The position numbers were made by a program, and so were the translations under genes. From assembly GCA_016935695.1 (NCBI GenBank), contig JAFGQL010000035.1:1-32382 (forward strand): a DNA stretch of 32,382 nucleotides, given 5' to 3'. The stretch comes from Spirochaetales bacterium. Its GTDB lineage: Bacteria > Spirochaetota > Spirochaetia > JC444 > Marispirochaetaceae. Below the pieces are notes generated by a model that was not told the origin of the DNA, did no database searches, and was given only the letters and a program-made list of their open reading frames with translations. Every line of letters begins with the position of its first letter. Within the stretch, counting starts at the first letter, position 1. This document shows positions 8,583 through 16,922 of this stretch, piece after piece.

Positions 8583-9539
8583 TCAGCTGCCGGTCCTGGT
8601 CCGGCCGGAAGCACACATGAGACAGTTTCGTCCCTTTTGTTTCGCCAGATACAGGAGTCTGTCTGCCTCCCGCACGAAGTCTTCGGCATTCTCATCATTT
8701 CGCTCATACACTCCGCCGCTGATTGTAACATGCAATCCGTCGATGTCCCACTCCAGGTTATCAATAAACCGCCGGATTCTCTCCCCGATGCGTTCAGCCT
8801 GCTCCATAGCCGTATTGGGAAGTAATACCACAAACTCCTCACCACCGTAACGGCCGGCAGTGTCGCCTTCCCGGAGCCGGGATTTCAGGGCATGGGCCAC
8901 TTTGACCAGGACCTGGTCACCTACCTGATGCCCGTACATATCGTTTACATCCTTAAAGAAATCCAGATCAAACATGATCATGGAGATGTCGCTGCCATGA
9001 CGTTTCGCGTTTGCGATTTCCTGGACGGCACGCTCCATGATATAGCTGTGATTATACAACCTGGTCAGACCGTCAGTGATGGATACTTCTTCCAGCACCA
9101 TATTCTCTTTTCCCAGATCATCCAGATAGCTGATAAGCTGTTTTCTGGTCCGGGACAACTCCAGATGGGTCCTGACCCGCAAGAGGAGTTCTTCGGTCTG
9201 GAAAGGTTTTGTAATATAGTCCACCGCTCCCAGGTTAAGGCCTTTCACGATATCCTCTTTCTGGTTAATTGCTGTGAGAAATATTACCGGTATATCCTTG
9301 GTTTCGGGCAGTTCTTTCAGTTTCCGGCATACCTCGAAACCGCTCATTCCAGGCATCATGATGTCAAGAAGGATCAGGTCGCAGCCGTGGGGCGCGATAC
9401 TCAAGGCCTGAGGGCCGTCGGTGGCGAAGGATATGAGATACCCTTCACTCTGAAGGACTTTACCAAGAAACTTTATGTTCTCACTTGTATCGTCTACTAC
9501 AAGGATTTTTTCTTCATGTGCTTCCAGCTGTCCGCTCAT
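8583..9539 (-). CDS. REC-GGDEF response regulator (diguanylate cyclase)
   Basis: A 318-residue protein. Residues about 10-125 are a receiver domain with acidic pair D16-D17, phosphoacceptor D59 (LLDIMMPG), T89 and K111 (YITKPF). A short coiled linker follows, then a GGDEF domain with SITDGLTRLYNHSY, FDLDFFKDVND and the active-site GGEEF at 232-236. The inhibitory RxxD site is present (R223, D226), nine residues before the active site. The enzyme should make c-di-GMP from two GTP when D59 is phosphorylated and be inhibited by product. Its ATG overlaps the stop of the large kinase gene (ATGA), which makes that kinase the obvious phosphodonor by inference. Confidence 0.94.
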   Translation of the reverse strand: MSGQLEAHEEKILVVDDTSENIKFLGKVLQSEGYLISFATDGPQALSIAPHGCDLILLDIMMPGMSGFEVCRKLKELPETKDIPVIFLTAINQKEDIVKGLNLGAVDYITKPFQTEELLLRVRTHLELSRTRKQLISYLDDLGKENMVLEEVSITDGLTRLYNHSYIMERAVQEIANAKRHGSDISMIMFDLDFFKDVNDMYGHQVGDQVLVKVAHALKSRLREGDTAGRYGGEEFVVLLPNTAMEQAERIGERIRRFIDNLEWDIDGLHVTISGGVYERNDENAEDFVREADRLLYLAKQKGRNCLMCASGRTRTGS

Positions 9540-12500
9540 TGCTCCTTCCCTTCTAAAGTATCGAACAGGGAAGCAAGCATTTTCAACTCCTGCTGTAACA
9601 ATTCCACATCAAAATTCCGGGCATACCCGCCCAGACGTTCTCCGATATCGGCCACAAGAGGCTCATCATGGGCCCGGCCGAGTTCCGCAAGCTCCATGGC
9701 CAGACGCTCAATATCCCGGGTACCGTAACTTTGGCTGATCTCCTTCCACACCGGAATAAGTTCTTTCAGCTTGCTCTTGAATTCCCGGCGTGCCATGAGG
9801 GTTTCCACCGGCAGTGGCTTGAACACCATATCTTCATGAAGTCCCCGGTCCCCGGCTGATGCATGTTCTTCATCCGCCTCAAAGCCGGCCGGCGGAGCTC
9901 CCCTTTCTACATCAGGCAGAGTGACGGTAACCACCGAGCCTTTACCCGGCGTACTTTTTACCCGGATATCCCCTTTCAGAAGACTGGTGAGCCGCCGGCA
10001 GATGGCAAGACCAAGTCCTGTCCCTCCGTACTTGCCTGTATCCTGATGTGTTTGCTGGGTGAAAGGCTGGAACACCATGTCTATTTCATCAGGGGGAATC
10101 CCGATCCCGGTATCGCGGATATCTATCTGCAAAGTAAAGCGCGGGCCGACTTTGTCAACGGCGTTCACAGACACAACGATCCCTCCGGTATCGGTGAATT
10201 TGACGGCGTTTCCCACCAGGTTGAACAAGATCTGACGGAGCCGGAGATCATCACACCTGACATACCGCGGCATATCCCGGCCGATAACGGTCTGATAGAT
10301 GAGATTTTTTTCGGAAACCTGAAGCCTGAAAATATCGGCGATGTCCTCCAGCAATCCATGAATATCAAATAGAGTGACGTATATTGGCAGTCTGCCGGCC
10401 TCCATTTTTGACAAATCAAGGATGTTGTTTATGAGATATAAAAGGCTGGATGCGCTTTTTTCTATAATCCGGGCGTACTCCACATGCTCGGGATTTCCGT
10501 TGCTCCGGGAAATGATCCGGCTGAATCCCAGTATGGCATTGATCGGCGTGCGGACTTCATGGCTGATGTTCGCAATGAACTGGCTTTTTGCCCGGTTTTC
10601 TATTACGGCGGATGTTTTCTCCTCCTGGAGTTTCAGCTCCTTCTTTTTCTGCCTGGAAATATCATGAAGGATGGTTTGTATGACGCTGTGACCGTGGTCA
10701 ATTATGCTGGAGAACAGCTGAAAATAAAGGATCTCCGTACCTGAGAAAATCTCTACAGGGTTATCGGATGTGTACTGAGAATAGTTTTTCAGTGTTTCCT
10801 GAACCTCAGTACGGGTAAAAACGCCCATAAGAAGTTTTTCAAATAACTGCGGATCGGATACGCGGGAGACAAGCGCATCGGCAGCGGGATTCAGCTCCAT
10901 TATCCTGCCGTCCGGGTAATGCAGCAGTATAGGGTCATGAGTCCGCATAAAAACATTACTGTATTTCTGCTCGTTTTCTTTAAGCCTGATCTGAACATCT
11001 TTTTCGCGGGTTATATCTGCATAGATTCCCAGCAAGGCAATGAGTTCCCCTTCCCTCGTCCTGACAGGTATTTTACTTTTTTGTATCCAGATCAATTTGT
11101 TGCCGGAGACCCGCCGGGGCTCCTCATCATTAATGATCGCCCTTCCGGACGCAAGTACTTTTCGGTCCTCTATATCGTACATTGCTGCCTGTTCTCTCCA
11201 GAAACACTCACTCTCCCGTCTGCCTCCGATGGCGGTGATATCATTGATACCCGCGTCATCGGCAAACACCCGGTTACCTCCGGCAAGGGTAAGATCCGGG
11301 TTTTTCCAGTAAATACCGAAGGGCATCGCGTCAATCAGTGAATACAATAGAGAACGGGAGCGTTTCAGCGATTCCCTGGACTGGTGCAGTTCCATGGTGC
11401 GTTCACCCACTGTTTTTTCAATTGTCATGGTTCTGTTGCTTGCCCCGAAATAGGCGCATAGAAGAGTTGCCGTAAACAGTACGGTTATACCCAGGATTAT
11501 CCAAGGATACACGTCACTTCCCGCCGGTAATTTGTCATACACCACCAGAGTTTTCAACTGTACAGGCAGGTGCCACAGAGAGGCCGCTGTTTCCACGGTT
11601 TCAGACAGGTTTCTGCCCTTTGGTTCATACCCAGAAAAGCTGGACAGTATGACGTCAGCTGTGTCACGCCGTAGTAATTCATAGTAAACGGGACGGTCTC
11701 CGAAACGTACCTGTTCAAACTTAAGAACGGATTTAAAATAAAAAGTACAGGTATACAAAATCCGGTCGCTGTAACTGAAGGCCGCGCCATAGGCCTGGGC
11801 ATAATCCTCCTTGATGGTCTCCAGCCCGAACCAGTGCCGGATACCGACACCGAGCATGAAACGCAGATTATGAGAAACTCCACCAGGCGGCTCATCTATG
11901 AGTACAATGTGTATGGACACTTCCTCACCTGGAATACGGAAGTCAGATTCTTTCCTGTTGTGAGCATGGGTGTGCAGTGCCCACAATCCGGCGAGCCGGG
12001 CAAAAGACTCCTGTAAACTGGAAAGTTCCTGGAGGGCATACCCATGTAAAATCTCATTACTGGCGCGTACTTCCCGCTCGGCTGACTGTACCGATGAATA
12101 AACCAGGAAAAAACAGGTAAAAATGGAAAGGTACACAATAATGACAACTGGCAATGATCTTCGTTTTCCCGTACCATGCACATGGTACAGTCGAATACCC
12201 GTGTTCAGAACATAGCCGAATACAATAAAGACCAGGGAAAGTACAAGAAAAAAGCATAATGCACGTTGCTGCCAGAAATCGGAATACTTTTCTATTTTCT
12301 GTGTAATCCAGTATAGAGCGGAAAGAAAAACCGGAATGAAAACAGCAGCAAGACGACCCGGAGAAAAAAAGAACAGACCGAAAAGGAAGACGACACACCA
12401 TACAGCACATACAATTGCCGATCCCGCGGGATACCGGTAGACAAGGAACGCCGACACTATCGCAGATGCTCCATACCCCGCAGCCCAGATAATGCTCTTC

Positions 12501-12829
12501 ATCCTAAGAAAGCCCCGCCGGTCATGGGCGCGCCCAAATATTTCCCAGGCGACAGGCAAACCTGTCAGCAGACTGAGATATACGGAAATAAGCAGTAGAG
12601 GGTTATTCCACACCACAGCTCGGTCTATACACCACGCAGCAAGACCTGCCGCGGCAAGAAAAAGAGTACCGAGTACTCCGGCCGCGGCACATACGAAAGC
12701 CGCAGCCCGGAAACCGCCGGATTTACTATCAGATTGAAAAGGCAGGCAACCCCGGTGCGCCCGTATACACACTCCGAGTATCAAGAACAACACCGCGGCT
12801 GTCCCTGCGGCAGCCCAGGTCCACTTCAT
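9536..12829 (-). CDS. Multi-span membrane PAS-PAS sensor histidine kinase
   Basis: A 1097-residue kinase. Residues 1-250 hold about eight hydrophobic helices. About 255-440 form a loop, likely extracytoplasmic, before a last helix near 443-465. Two PAS-like domains follow (about 495-620 and 625-735), then HisKA with phosphoacceptor H757 (FIANISHEVRTPINAILGFS) and an HATPase with N box (LFNLVGNAVKF), G1 (DTGIGIPPDE) and G2 (KYGGTGLGLA). The C-terminal 90 residues (from FKPLPVETL) are an acidic helical module that resembles the tail found after receiver domains in some hybrid kinases, but no receiver is present here. The next gene supplies a receiver fused to GGDEF. The start is ATG 12829 with a weak site. 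Confidence 0.9.
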   Translation of the reverse strand: MKWTWAAAGTAAVLFLILGVCIRAHRGCLPFQSDSKSGGFRAAAFVCAAAGVLGTLFLAAAGLAAWCIDRAVVWNNPLLLISVYLSLLTGLPVAWEIFGRAHDRRGFLRMKSIIWAAGYGASAIVSAFLVYRYPAGSAIVCAVWCVVFLFGLFFFSPGRLAAVFIPVFLSALYWITQKIEKYSDFWQQRALCFFLVLSLVFIVFGYVLNTGIRLYHVHGTGKRRSLPVVIIVYLSIFTCFFLVYSSVQSAEREVRASNEILHGYALQELSSLQESFARLAGLWALHTHAHNRKESDFRIPGEEVSIHIVLIDEPPGGVSHNLRFMLGVGIRHWFGLETIKEDYAQAYGAAFSYSDRILYTCTFYFKSVLKFEQVRFGDRPVYYELLRRDTADVILSSFSGYEPKGRNLSETVETAASLWHLPVQLKTLVVYDKLPAGSDVYPWIILGITVLFTATLLCAYFGASNRTMTIEKTVGERTMELHQSRESLKRSRSLLYSLIDAMPFGIYWKNPDLTLAGGNRVFADDAGINDITAIGGRRESECFWREQAAMYDIEDRKVLASGRAIINDEEPRRVSGNKLIWIQKSKIPVRTREGELIALLGIYADITREKDVQIRLKENEQKYSNVFMRTHDPILLHYPDGRIMELNPAADALVSRVSDPQLFEKLLMGVFTRTEVQETLKNYSQYTSDNPVEIFSGTEILYFQLFSSIIDHGHSVIQTILHDISRQKKKELKLQEEKTSAVIENRAKSQFIANISHEVRTPINAILGFSRIISRSNGNPEHVEYARIIEKSASSLLYLINNILDLSKMEAGRLPIYVTLFDIHGLLEDIADIFRLQVSEKNLIYQTVIGRDMPRYVRCDDLRLRQILFNLVGNAVKFTDTGGIVVSVNAVDKVGPRFTLQIDIRDTGIGIPPDEIDMVFQPFTQQTHQDTGKYGGTGLGLAICRRLTSLLKGDIRVKSTPGKGSVVTVTLPDVERGAPPAGFEADEEHASAGDRGLHEDMVFKPLPVETLMARREFKSKLKELIPVWKEISQSYGTRDIERLAMELAELGRAHDEPLVADIGERLGGYARNFDVELLQQELKMLASLFDTLEGKEQ

Positions 12830-12912
12830 ACCTATTCAGTATAGAAAATCCGTAACCGAAACGCCAATCCCGGGTTGGACATCAGGGCATCGGTCATAGT
12901 ATCTTTAGCACT

Positions 12913-13275
12913 ATGATTACCAGACGCAGCTTAAGCAATGATGAACTGTCACTCACAATAAAAGAAGGTGATTTCCCCTCGGAAATACGTGCCAGCGGGC
13001 AAAAAGTCGCGGTCATTCTTACCCAGAGCTGGTGCCCCCAGTGGTTGTTCATGCGGTCCTGGCTCTCACGGATAACAAAAGACACCGGGGCCCCGGATAT
13101 TCATATTTACGAAGCAGCGTATGACAAACTCGCCGTGTTTGACGAGTTCCGCCGGTTCAAGGAATCGGTGTTCAACAATTGGGAAGTACCCTACGTGCGA
13201 TACTACATCGACGGCGTACTTTCCGGTGAATCGAACTTTGTGTCGGAACAGGGTTTTCTGGACTTTTTTACCTGA
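12913..13275 (+). CDS. Thioredoxin-fold protein with a single active-site cysteine
   Basis: A 120-residue cytoplasmic protein with a thioredoxin-like pattern: a beta strand (KVAVILTQ), an active-site-like turn W40-C41-P42-Q43-W44, a helix, DIHIYEAAYD, and a cis-proline strand (VPYVRYYIDG). The second cysteine of a normal CxxC is replaced by tryptophan, and no other cysteine is present, so a standard dithiol reductase cycle is not possible; a monothiol or binding role is an inference. There is no signal peptide. It is divergent from the large kinase across 83 bp and convergent with the small minus-strand gene. Confidence 0.65.
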   Translation: MITRRSLSNDELSLTIKEGDFPSEIRASGQKVAVILTQSWCPQWLFMRSWLSRITKDTGAPDIHIYEAAYDKLAVFDEFRRFKESVFNNWEVPYVRYYIDGVLSGESNFVSEQGFLDFFT

Positions 13276-13289
13276 ATGCCAGAAACCTG

Positions 13290-13333
13290 AAAAAGCGAAA
13301 GAACATCATTGCTTCCGTTCAGACGCTTTTTTT
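13290..13333. terminator. Possible bidirectional intrinsic terminator
   Basis: AAAAAGCG (13290-13297) pairs with CGCTTTTT (13324-13331), with an inner GAAC/GTTC stem (13301-13304 with 13317-13320) across a 3x3 internal loop. T-tracts are available in both directions. It lies between the convergent thioredoxin-like gene and the small minus-strand gene, whose stop codon falls in the loop. Confidence 0.45.
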
Positions 13334-13581
13334 ATCAATTCATACAGGGAAACAGCCTTGGGGACCTTGGGGATCCCCATGCTGTCAAGAAATTCCGGGG
13401 AATACACCGTTTTCAGATAGCCGTCAATATCACCATACAAATGCCAACAGTCCCTGACGTGGGGGCAGAGCCCGGGCTTTGCCCCTGTCCGGGGATCTGT
13501 CTGGCAGTAGGAAAAGGGAACTGTATGACCGAGTTTTTTGCAGTAAATTTCCCGGTCATCCTGAAAAACGGAATCTTTCGT
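13306..13581 (-). CDS. Small conserved-looking protein with apparent ACG start
   Basis: A 91-codon reading frame that begins at ACG 13581, ends at TGA 13306, and contains no ATG, GTG or TTG where a start is needed. A strong ribosome-binding site, AAGGGGAGG, lies five bases before the ACG, and an in-frame TAA lies just upstream of that site, so the start cannot be further out. The protein has a cysteine-rich first half (IYCKKLGHTVPFSYC, then GLCPHVRDCWHL) typical of a small metal-binding or structural knuckle, and a lysine-rich helix at its end. It begins 25 bases after the trpB2 stop on the same strand. I do not recognise a named family. Either ACG is used as a start, or an ATG was recently mutated or misread. 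Confidence 0.6.
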   Translation of the reverse strand, partial: TKDSVFQDDREIYCKKLGHTVPFSYCQTDPRTGAKPGLCPHVRDCWHLYGDIDGYLKTVYSPEFLDSMGIPKVPKAVSLYELIKKASERKQ

Positions 13582-13605
13582 AGAAACCTCCCCTTACACC
13601 CTTCG

Positions 13606-14997
13606 CTACCACTTGCCTGACTTGTTTGCCGGTGCCTTTGGAAATCCCTCAATGGCCTTGAGGTTCTTATCAAGCTCTTCCTGGGGAAACTCATAGTCAT
13701 GAAGCTGACCGCTCATATACGCATCGTATCCTTTCAGGTCAACGAGACCGTGGCCGCTTAAATTGAACAGTATGACTTTCTCTTTTCCCTCTTCCTTGGC
13801 CTTGAGTGCTTCCTGTATGGCGCAGGCCACCGCATGGCTGGTTTCCGGGGCCACAATAAGCCCTTCAGTCCTCGCAAAGGTAAGAGCCGCTTCATAACAC
13901 TCAAGCTGATGTATAGACCGGGGAGCAAAGAGTCCTTCGACAACTGCCTGGGACACAAGGGGTGACATACCGTGGTAGCGCAGACCTCCGGCATGAATGG
14001 GCGGCGGTACAAAATTATGACCGAGGGTGTACATGGGCAAAAGAGGGGTCATCCCCGAGAAGTCGCCGAGATCGTAGGCGAATGGACCTTTCGTGAGGGT
14101 CGGACAGCTGGACGGCTCTACAGGAATGATTTCGATGTCCGCCCCGTTGATTTTATCCGCTGTAAAAGGAAATGCGAGGCCTGCAAAGTTGCTTCCGCCG
14201 CCGGCACAGCCGATGACGATATCCGGTTTCTTTTCGCCGAATATCTCCAGCTGCTTCTTTGCCTCAAGACCGATGATAGTCTGGTGCAGCATGACATGGT
14301 TCAGTACCGAACCCAGGGCGTACTTCGTTTTACCGGAACTGTCAGCAACCGCGGCCTCAACAGCTTCCGATATGGCGATACCCAGACTTCCCGGGGTGTC
14401 CGGATACTGGGCAAGAATATCACGCCCGGCCTGGGTTTCATTGGAAGGGCTTGCCAGACATTCGGCGCCCCAGGTCTGCATCATCAGTTTCCGGTAGGGT
14501 TTCTGGTCAAAACTGATCCGTACCATGAATACCTTGCATTTGATCCCTACCTGAGCACAGGCGAAGGCCAGGGCGCTGCCCCACTGCCCCGCTCCTGTCT
14601 CGGTTGTAATATGGGTTATGCCGGCCTGCTTGTTATACCAGGCCTGGGCGACAGCAGTATTGGGCTTGTGGCTTCCCGCAGGGGAAACACTTTCATTCTT
14701 GTAGTAAATTTTGGCGGGAGTGCCGAGGAATTTTTCCAGCGAATATGCCCGATGCATGGGCGCAGGCCGCCATTTTGCCAAAAGAGAAAGAACTTCCTCA
14801 GGGATATCAATCCAGCGCTCCTGGCTTACTTCCTGTTCAATGAGTGACATGGGAAAAATTGGGGCAAGCATCTCCGGGGTCACCGGATTTCCGTCGGGCC
14901 CCAGTGGCGGCTGCATGGGTGTAGGCAGATCAGCGGCAAGATTGTACCACTGACGCGGCAGTTCACTGGCTGGCAATACGACTCGGTCCATATTCAT
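13606..14997 (-). CDS. trpB: TrpB2-type tryptophan synthase beta chain
   Basis: A 463-residue PLP enzyme. The Schiff-base lysine is K111 in [25 protein letters not shown] and the phosphate-cup glycines [12 protein letters not shown] follow, and the C-terminal [14 protein letters not shown] completes the fold. The long N-terminal extension and insertions are those of the TrpB2 branch. TrpB condenses indole with serine to make tryptophan; TrpB2 forms often work without TrpA, and no trpA or other trp gene is nearby, so it may salvage indole. The start is ATG 14997, because AAGGAG lies seven bases upstream. The longer reading to 15057 has no site. Confidence 0.92.
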   Translation of the reverse strand: MNMDRVVLPASELPRQWYNLAADLPTPMQPPLGPDGNPVTPEMLAPIFPMSLIEQEVSQERWIDIPEEVLSLLAKWRPAPMHRAYSLEKFLGTPAKIYYKNESVSPAGSHKPNTAVAQAWYNKQAGITHITTETGAGQWGSALAFACAQVGIKCKVFMVRISFDQKPYRKLMMQTWGAECLASPSNETQAGRDILAQYPDTPGSLGIAISEAVEAAVADSSGKTKYALGSVLNHVMLHQTIIGLEAKKQLEIFGEKKPDIVIGCAGGGSNFAGLAFPFTADKINGADIEIIPVEPSSCPTLTKGPFAYDLGDFSGMTPLLPMYTLGHNFVPPPIHAGGLRYHGMSPLVSQAVVEGLFAPRSIHQLECYEAALTFARTEGLIVAPETSHAVACAIQEALKAKEEGKEKVILFNLSGHGLVDLKGYDAYMSGQLHDYEFPQEELDKNLKAIEGFPKAPANKSGKW

Positions 14998-15146
14998 GTA
15001 TATTCTCCTTGTATGAGGCCTTGCTCCCAATGTGCGGTCACACCGCTCTTGAGACACCGCCTCGCTGCTCTAATTGTTTCTATGAGCAGATACATTCTAC
15101 TACACCTTTTTCTGGTGTCAAGGAAATACTGTCTCCATGTTGAAAA

Positions 15147-16052
15147 TCAAGGTGTTTCTTCGAGAATGATCCGCAGAAGGTCCATTCTGCTTTTTGCTCC
15201 GGTTTTCTGGAAAATGTTGTACACATGGGTCCGTACAGTCGTGAAGGACACACACATTGCATCTGCAATTTCCTTATTGCTCTTGCCCTGGGCGATGCCG
15301 ATGGCGACCTCCTGCTCTCTAGGGGTAATGCCGTATTTGACGGCAAGGGCGGGATCGATGCTCCCTTGCCAGGCGCCGATGGCAGGTTTTCTCTGAAAAT
15401 GCAGATACGCCGAAAACGAAAGGATATTCCACACAAAAAAGAACAGGTAATCCAGAGAGATGGGAAGACTCGCGAGCACCGGATACTGTGCCCGGAAGAC
15501 ATAGAACGCCGTTGAAACGATTGAAAACACCACCGTAAAGAGACCAAGGTTCCGGCATAAAAGTGAAAGGCTGGATTCCCGGATATCTGAGGACAGTCTG
15601 CGCATTTCCCAGCCTATAAGGAAGAGGTACAGGGAAATGACGGCCGTCGTCGGCAGGTTAAACCATCGTCTGAGGCTTTCAGTCGCGCATAACCCCAACA
15701 CCAGTCGAAAACACATGATGCCGACCACGACAATCGCCGAGGCAATGAGTATCCGTTTCCTTGATCCATGAAGCCGCGACAGGGTCAACCCTACCCAGGC
15801 ATACATGGCCGATCCGAGGAGAAAACTCACCGGATAGATATACCGCATGACGCTTTTGGAAGCGGGAAACACGGAGATCAGGAATACCGTCATGAAGTTG
15901 AAGAACAACACGACCGAGAACAGCACATTCACAACCAGCAGATCGCGGCTGAGTTGTGTCCTGTAGCGGTTATGGAGCAGGTACATGGCGAATACGCCAA
16001 AGCCCCCAGAGAAAAACAAAAGGATGTAGAAAAAAACGATGATGTGCTCCAT
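15147..16052 (-). CDS. Membrane-anchored LuxR-type regulator
   Basis: A 301-residue protein. Residues about 1-215 contain about seven hydrophobic helices, and residues about 235-300 are a LuxR/GerE helix-turn-helix (YGITPREQEVAIGIAQGKSNKEIADAM, then VSFTTVRTHVYNIFQKTGAKSR). The regulator appears to sense a membrane or external cue and bind DNA from the inner face, a design frequent in spirochaetes. The start is taken as ATG 16052; the upstream in-frame ATG at 16088 would add 12 unlike residues, and neither start has a strong site. It is divergent from the secreted protein at 16217, which is a plausible target by position only. A second, related regulator lies at 21813. Confidence 0.85.
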   Translation of the reverse strand: MEHIIVFFYILLFFSGGFGVFAMYLLHNRYRTQLSRDLLVVNVLFSVVLFFNFMTVFLISVFPASKSVMRYIYPVSFLLGSAMYAWVGLTLSRLHGSRKRILIASAIVVVGIMCFRLVLGLCATESLRRWFNLPTTAVISLYLFLIGWEMRRLSSDIRESSLSLLCRNLGLFTVVFSIVSTAFYVFRAQYPVLASLPISLDYLFFFVWNILSFSAYLHFQRKPAIGAWQGSIDPALAVKYGITPREQEVAIGIAQGKSNKEIADAMCVSFTTVRTHVYNIFQKTGAKSRMDLLRIILEETP

Positions 16053-16216
16053 GAAAAGGATTCTACAGACTCCAAATGGGCGTATCAAGGGTCAAAAACC
16101 AGCAATCTCATACGAATTTCCTAGACCGCTACACACAAAATCATACATCTTTCCGATTTGATCAACCGCCGCGGGGAGGTACTGTACAGACATATTTCAA
16201 TTTTAAGGAAGGTGTT

Positions 16217-16867
16217 ATGAAACATCACATTTTCAAGTTTGTCTGTATTTCCATGGTATTGTTCACTTTCGGTATGGTGACTCTGTGCGGCCAGGAACAG
16301 GAAAACGCCCTTATCGCCACAAAACCCCTCAACCTGAATTTCGTGGTTTATTCGGGAGTGGGCATGGGGGCCGGAGTTACGACCGAAGGAAGCGCGTATC
16401 CTCAGGCAGTTTCGTCAACAGGAATCCGTCTGTTTCCATGGCTTGCGATAGGAGGATTTCTCCAGGGTGCACCGCTTTCGGACTTTAACGGCTGGAACAA
16501 CGGATTATCCATTGCCGGACAGGACAATTCCTACATGTTTTCCTCGGGTACCGAGGTGCTGTTCATGCCATTCCCGGCACAGGTCATTCACCCAATCCTC
16601 CGGGTAACCATCGGAGGAATTACGACCGGTTATCTGGAAAATACCGACGATGACGAAGACATGGAGCGTGCAACCCAGAAACGCTCATTTTTCGCCTCAC
16701 TGGGAGCCGGCGCAGAAGCAAATATCACTTCGCACCTCCGGCTGTTCGTACTCGCAGGCGGACGGTTCTCCGGAAACGGTACATGGAACGGAATGGCTTC
16801 GGGATTGCTCTCGGGGCTGGAAGCATCCGCCGGCGTTCGCATCCAGTGGGGAACCAGCATACGTTAA
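16217..16867 (+). CDS. Secreted beta-rich protein, probable outer-membrane barrel
   Basis: A 216-residue protein with a Sec signal peptide (MKHHIFKFVCISMVLFTFG ..., likely cut after LCG before QEQ). The mature part alternates short beta strands with glycine turns (LNLNFVVYSGVGMGAGV, RVTIGGITTGYL, FFASLGAGAEANI, LRLFVLAGGRFSG) and ends in an amphipathic strand (ASAGVRIQWGTSIR). This suggests a small outer-membrane beta barrel. There is no recognised enzymatic motif, and the function is unknown. The ATG is preceded by AAGGAAGG (16205-16212). A good terminator follows the stop. Confidence 0.75.
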   Translation: MKHHIFKFVCISMVLFTFGMVTLCGQEQENALIATKPLNLNFVVYSGVGMGAGVTTEGSAYPQAVSSTGIRLFPWLAIGGFLQGAPLSDFNGWNNGLSIAGQDNSYMFSSGTEVLFMPFPAQVIHPILRVTIGGITTGYLENTDDDEDMERATQKRSFFASLGAGAEANITSHLRLFVLAGGRFSGNGTWNGMASGLLSGLEASAGVRIQWGTSIR

Positions 16868-16885
16868 CCTGTTAACAGACGATAT

Positions 16886-16922
16886 CCCCGTTCTGGCCCA
16901 TATGGTCAGACGGGGTTCTTTT
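16886..16922 (+). terminator. Intrinsic terminator of the secreted-protein gene
   Basis: CCCCGT (16886-16891) pairs with ACGGGG (16910-16915), continued by an inner CTG/CAG and CC/GG stem with one mismatch, and followed by TTCTTTT. The 3' arm overlaps the last codons of the convergent phosphatase gene. Confidence 0.65.

Noticed and set aside
13413-13700. 95-codon minus-strand frame overlapping the end of trpB
   Set aside because: It runs out of frame through the trpB end and the small gene's codons, and its translation lacks family features; the neighbouring frame with the strong ribosome-binding site is the real gene.
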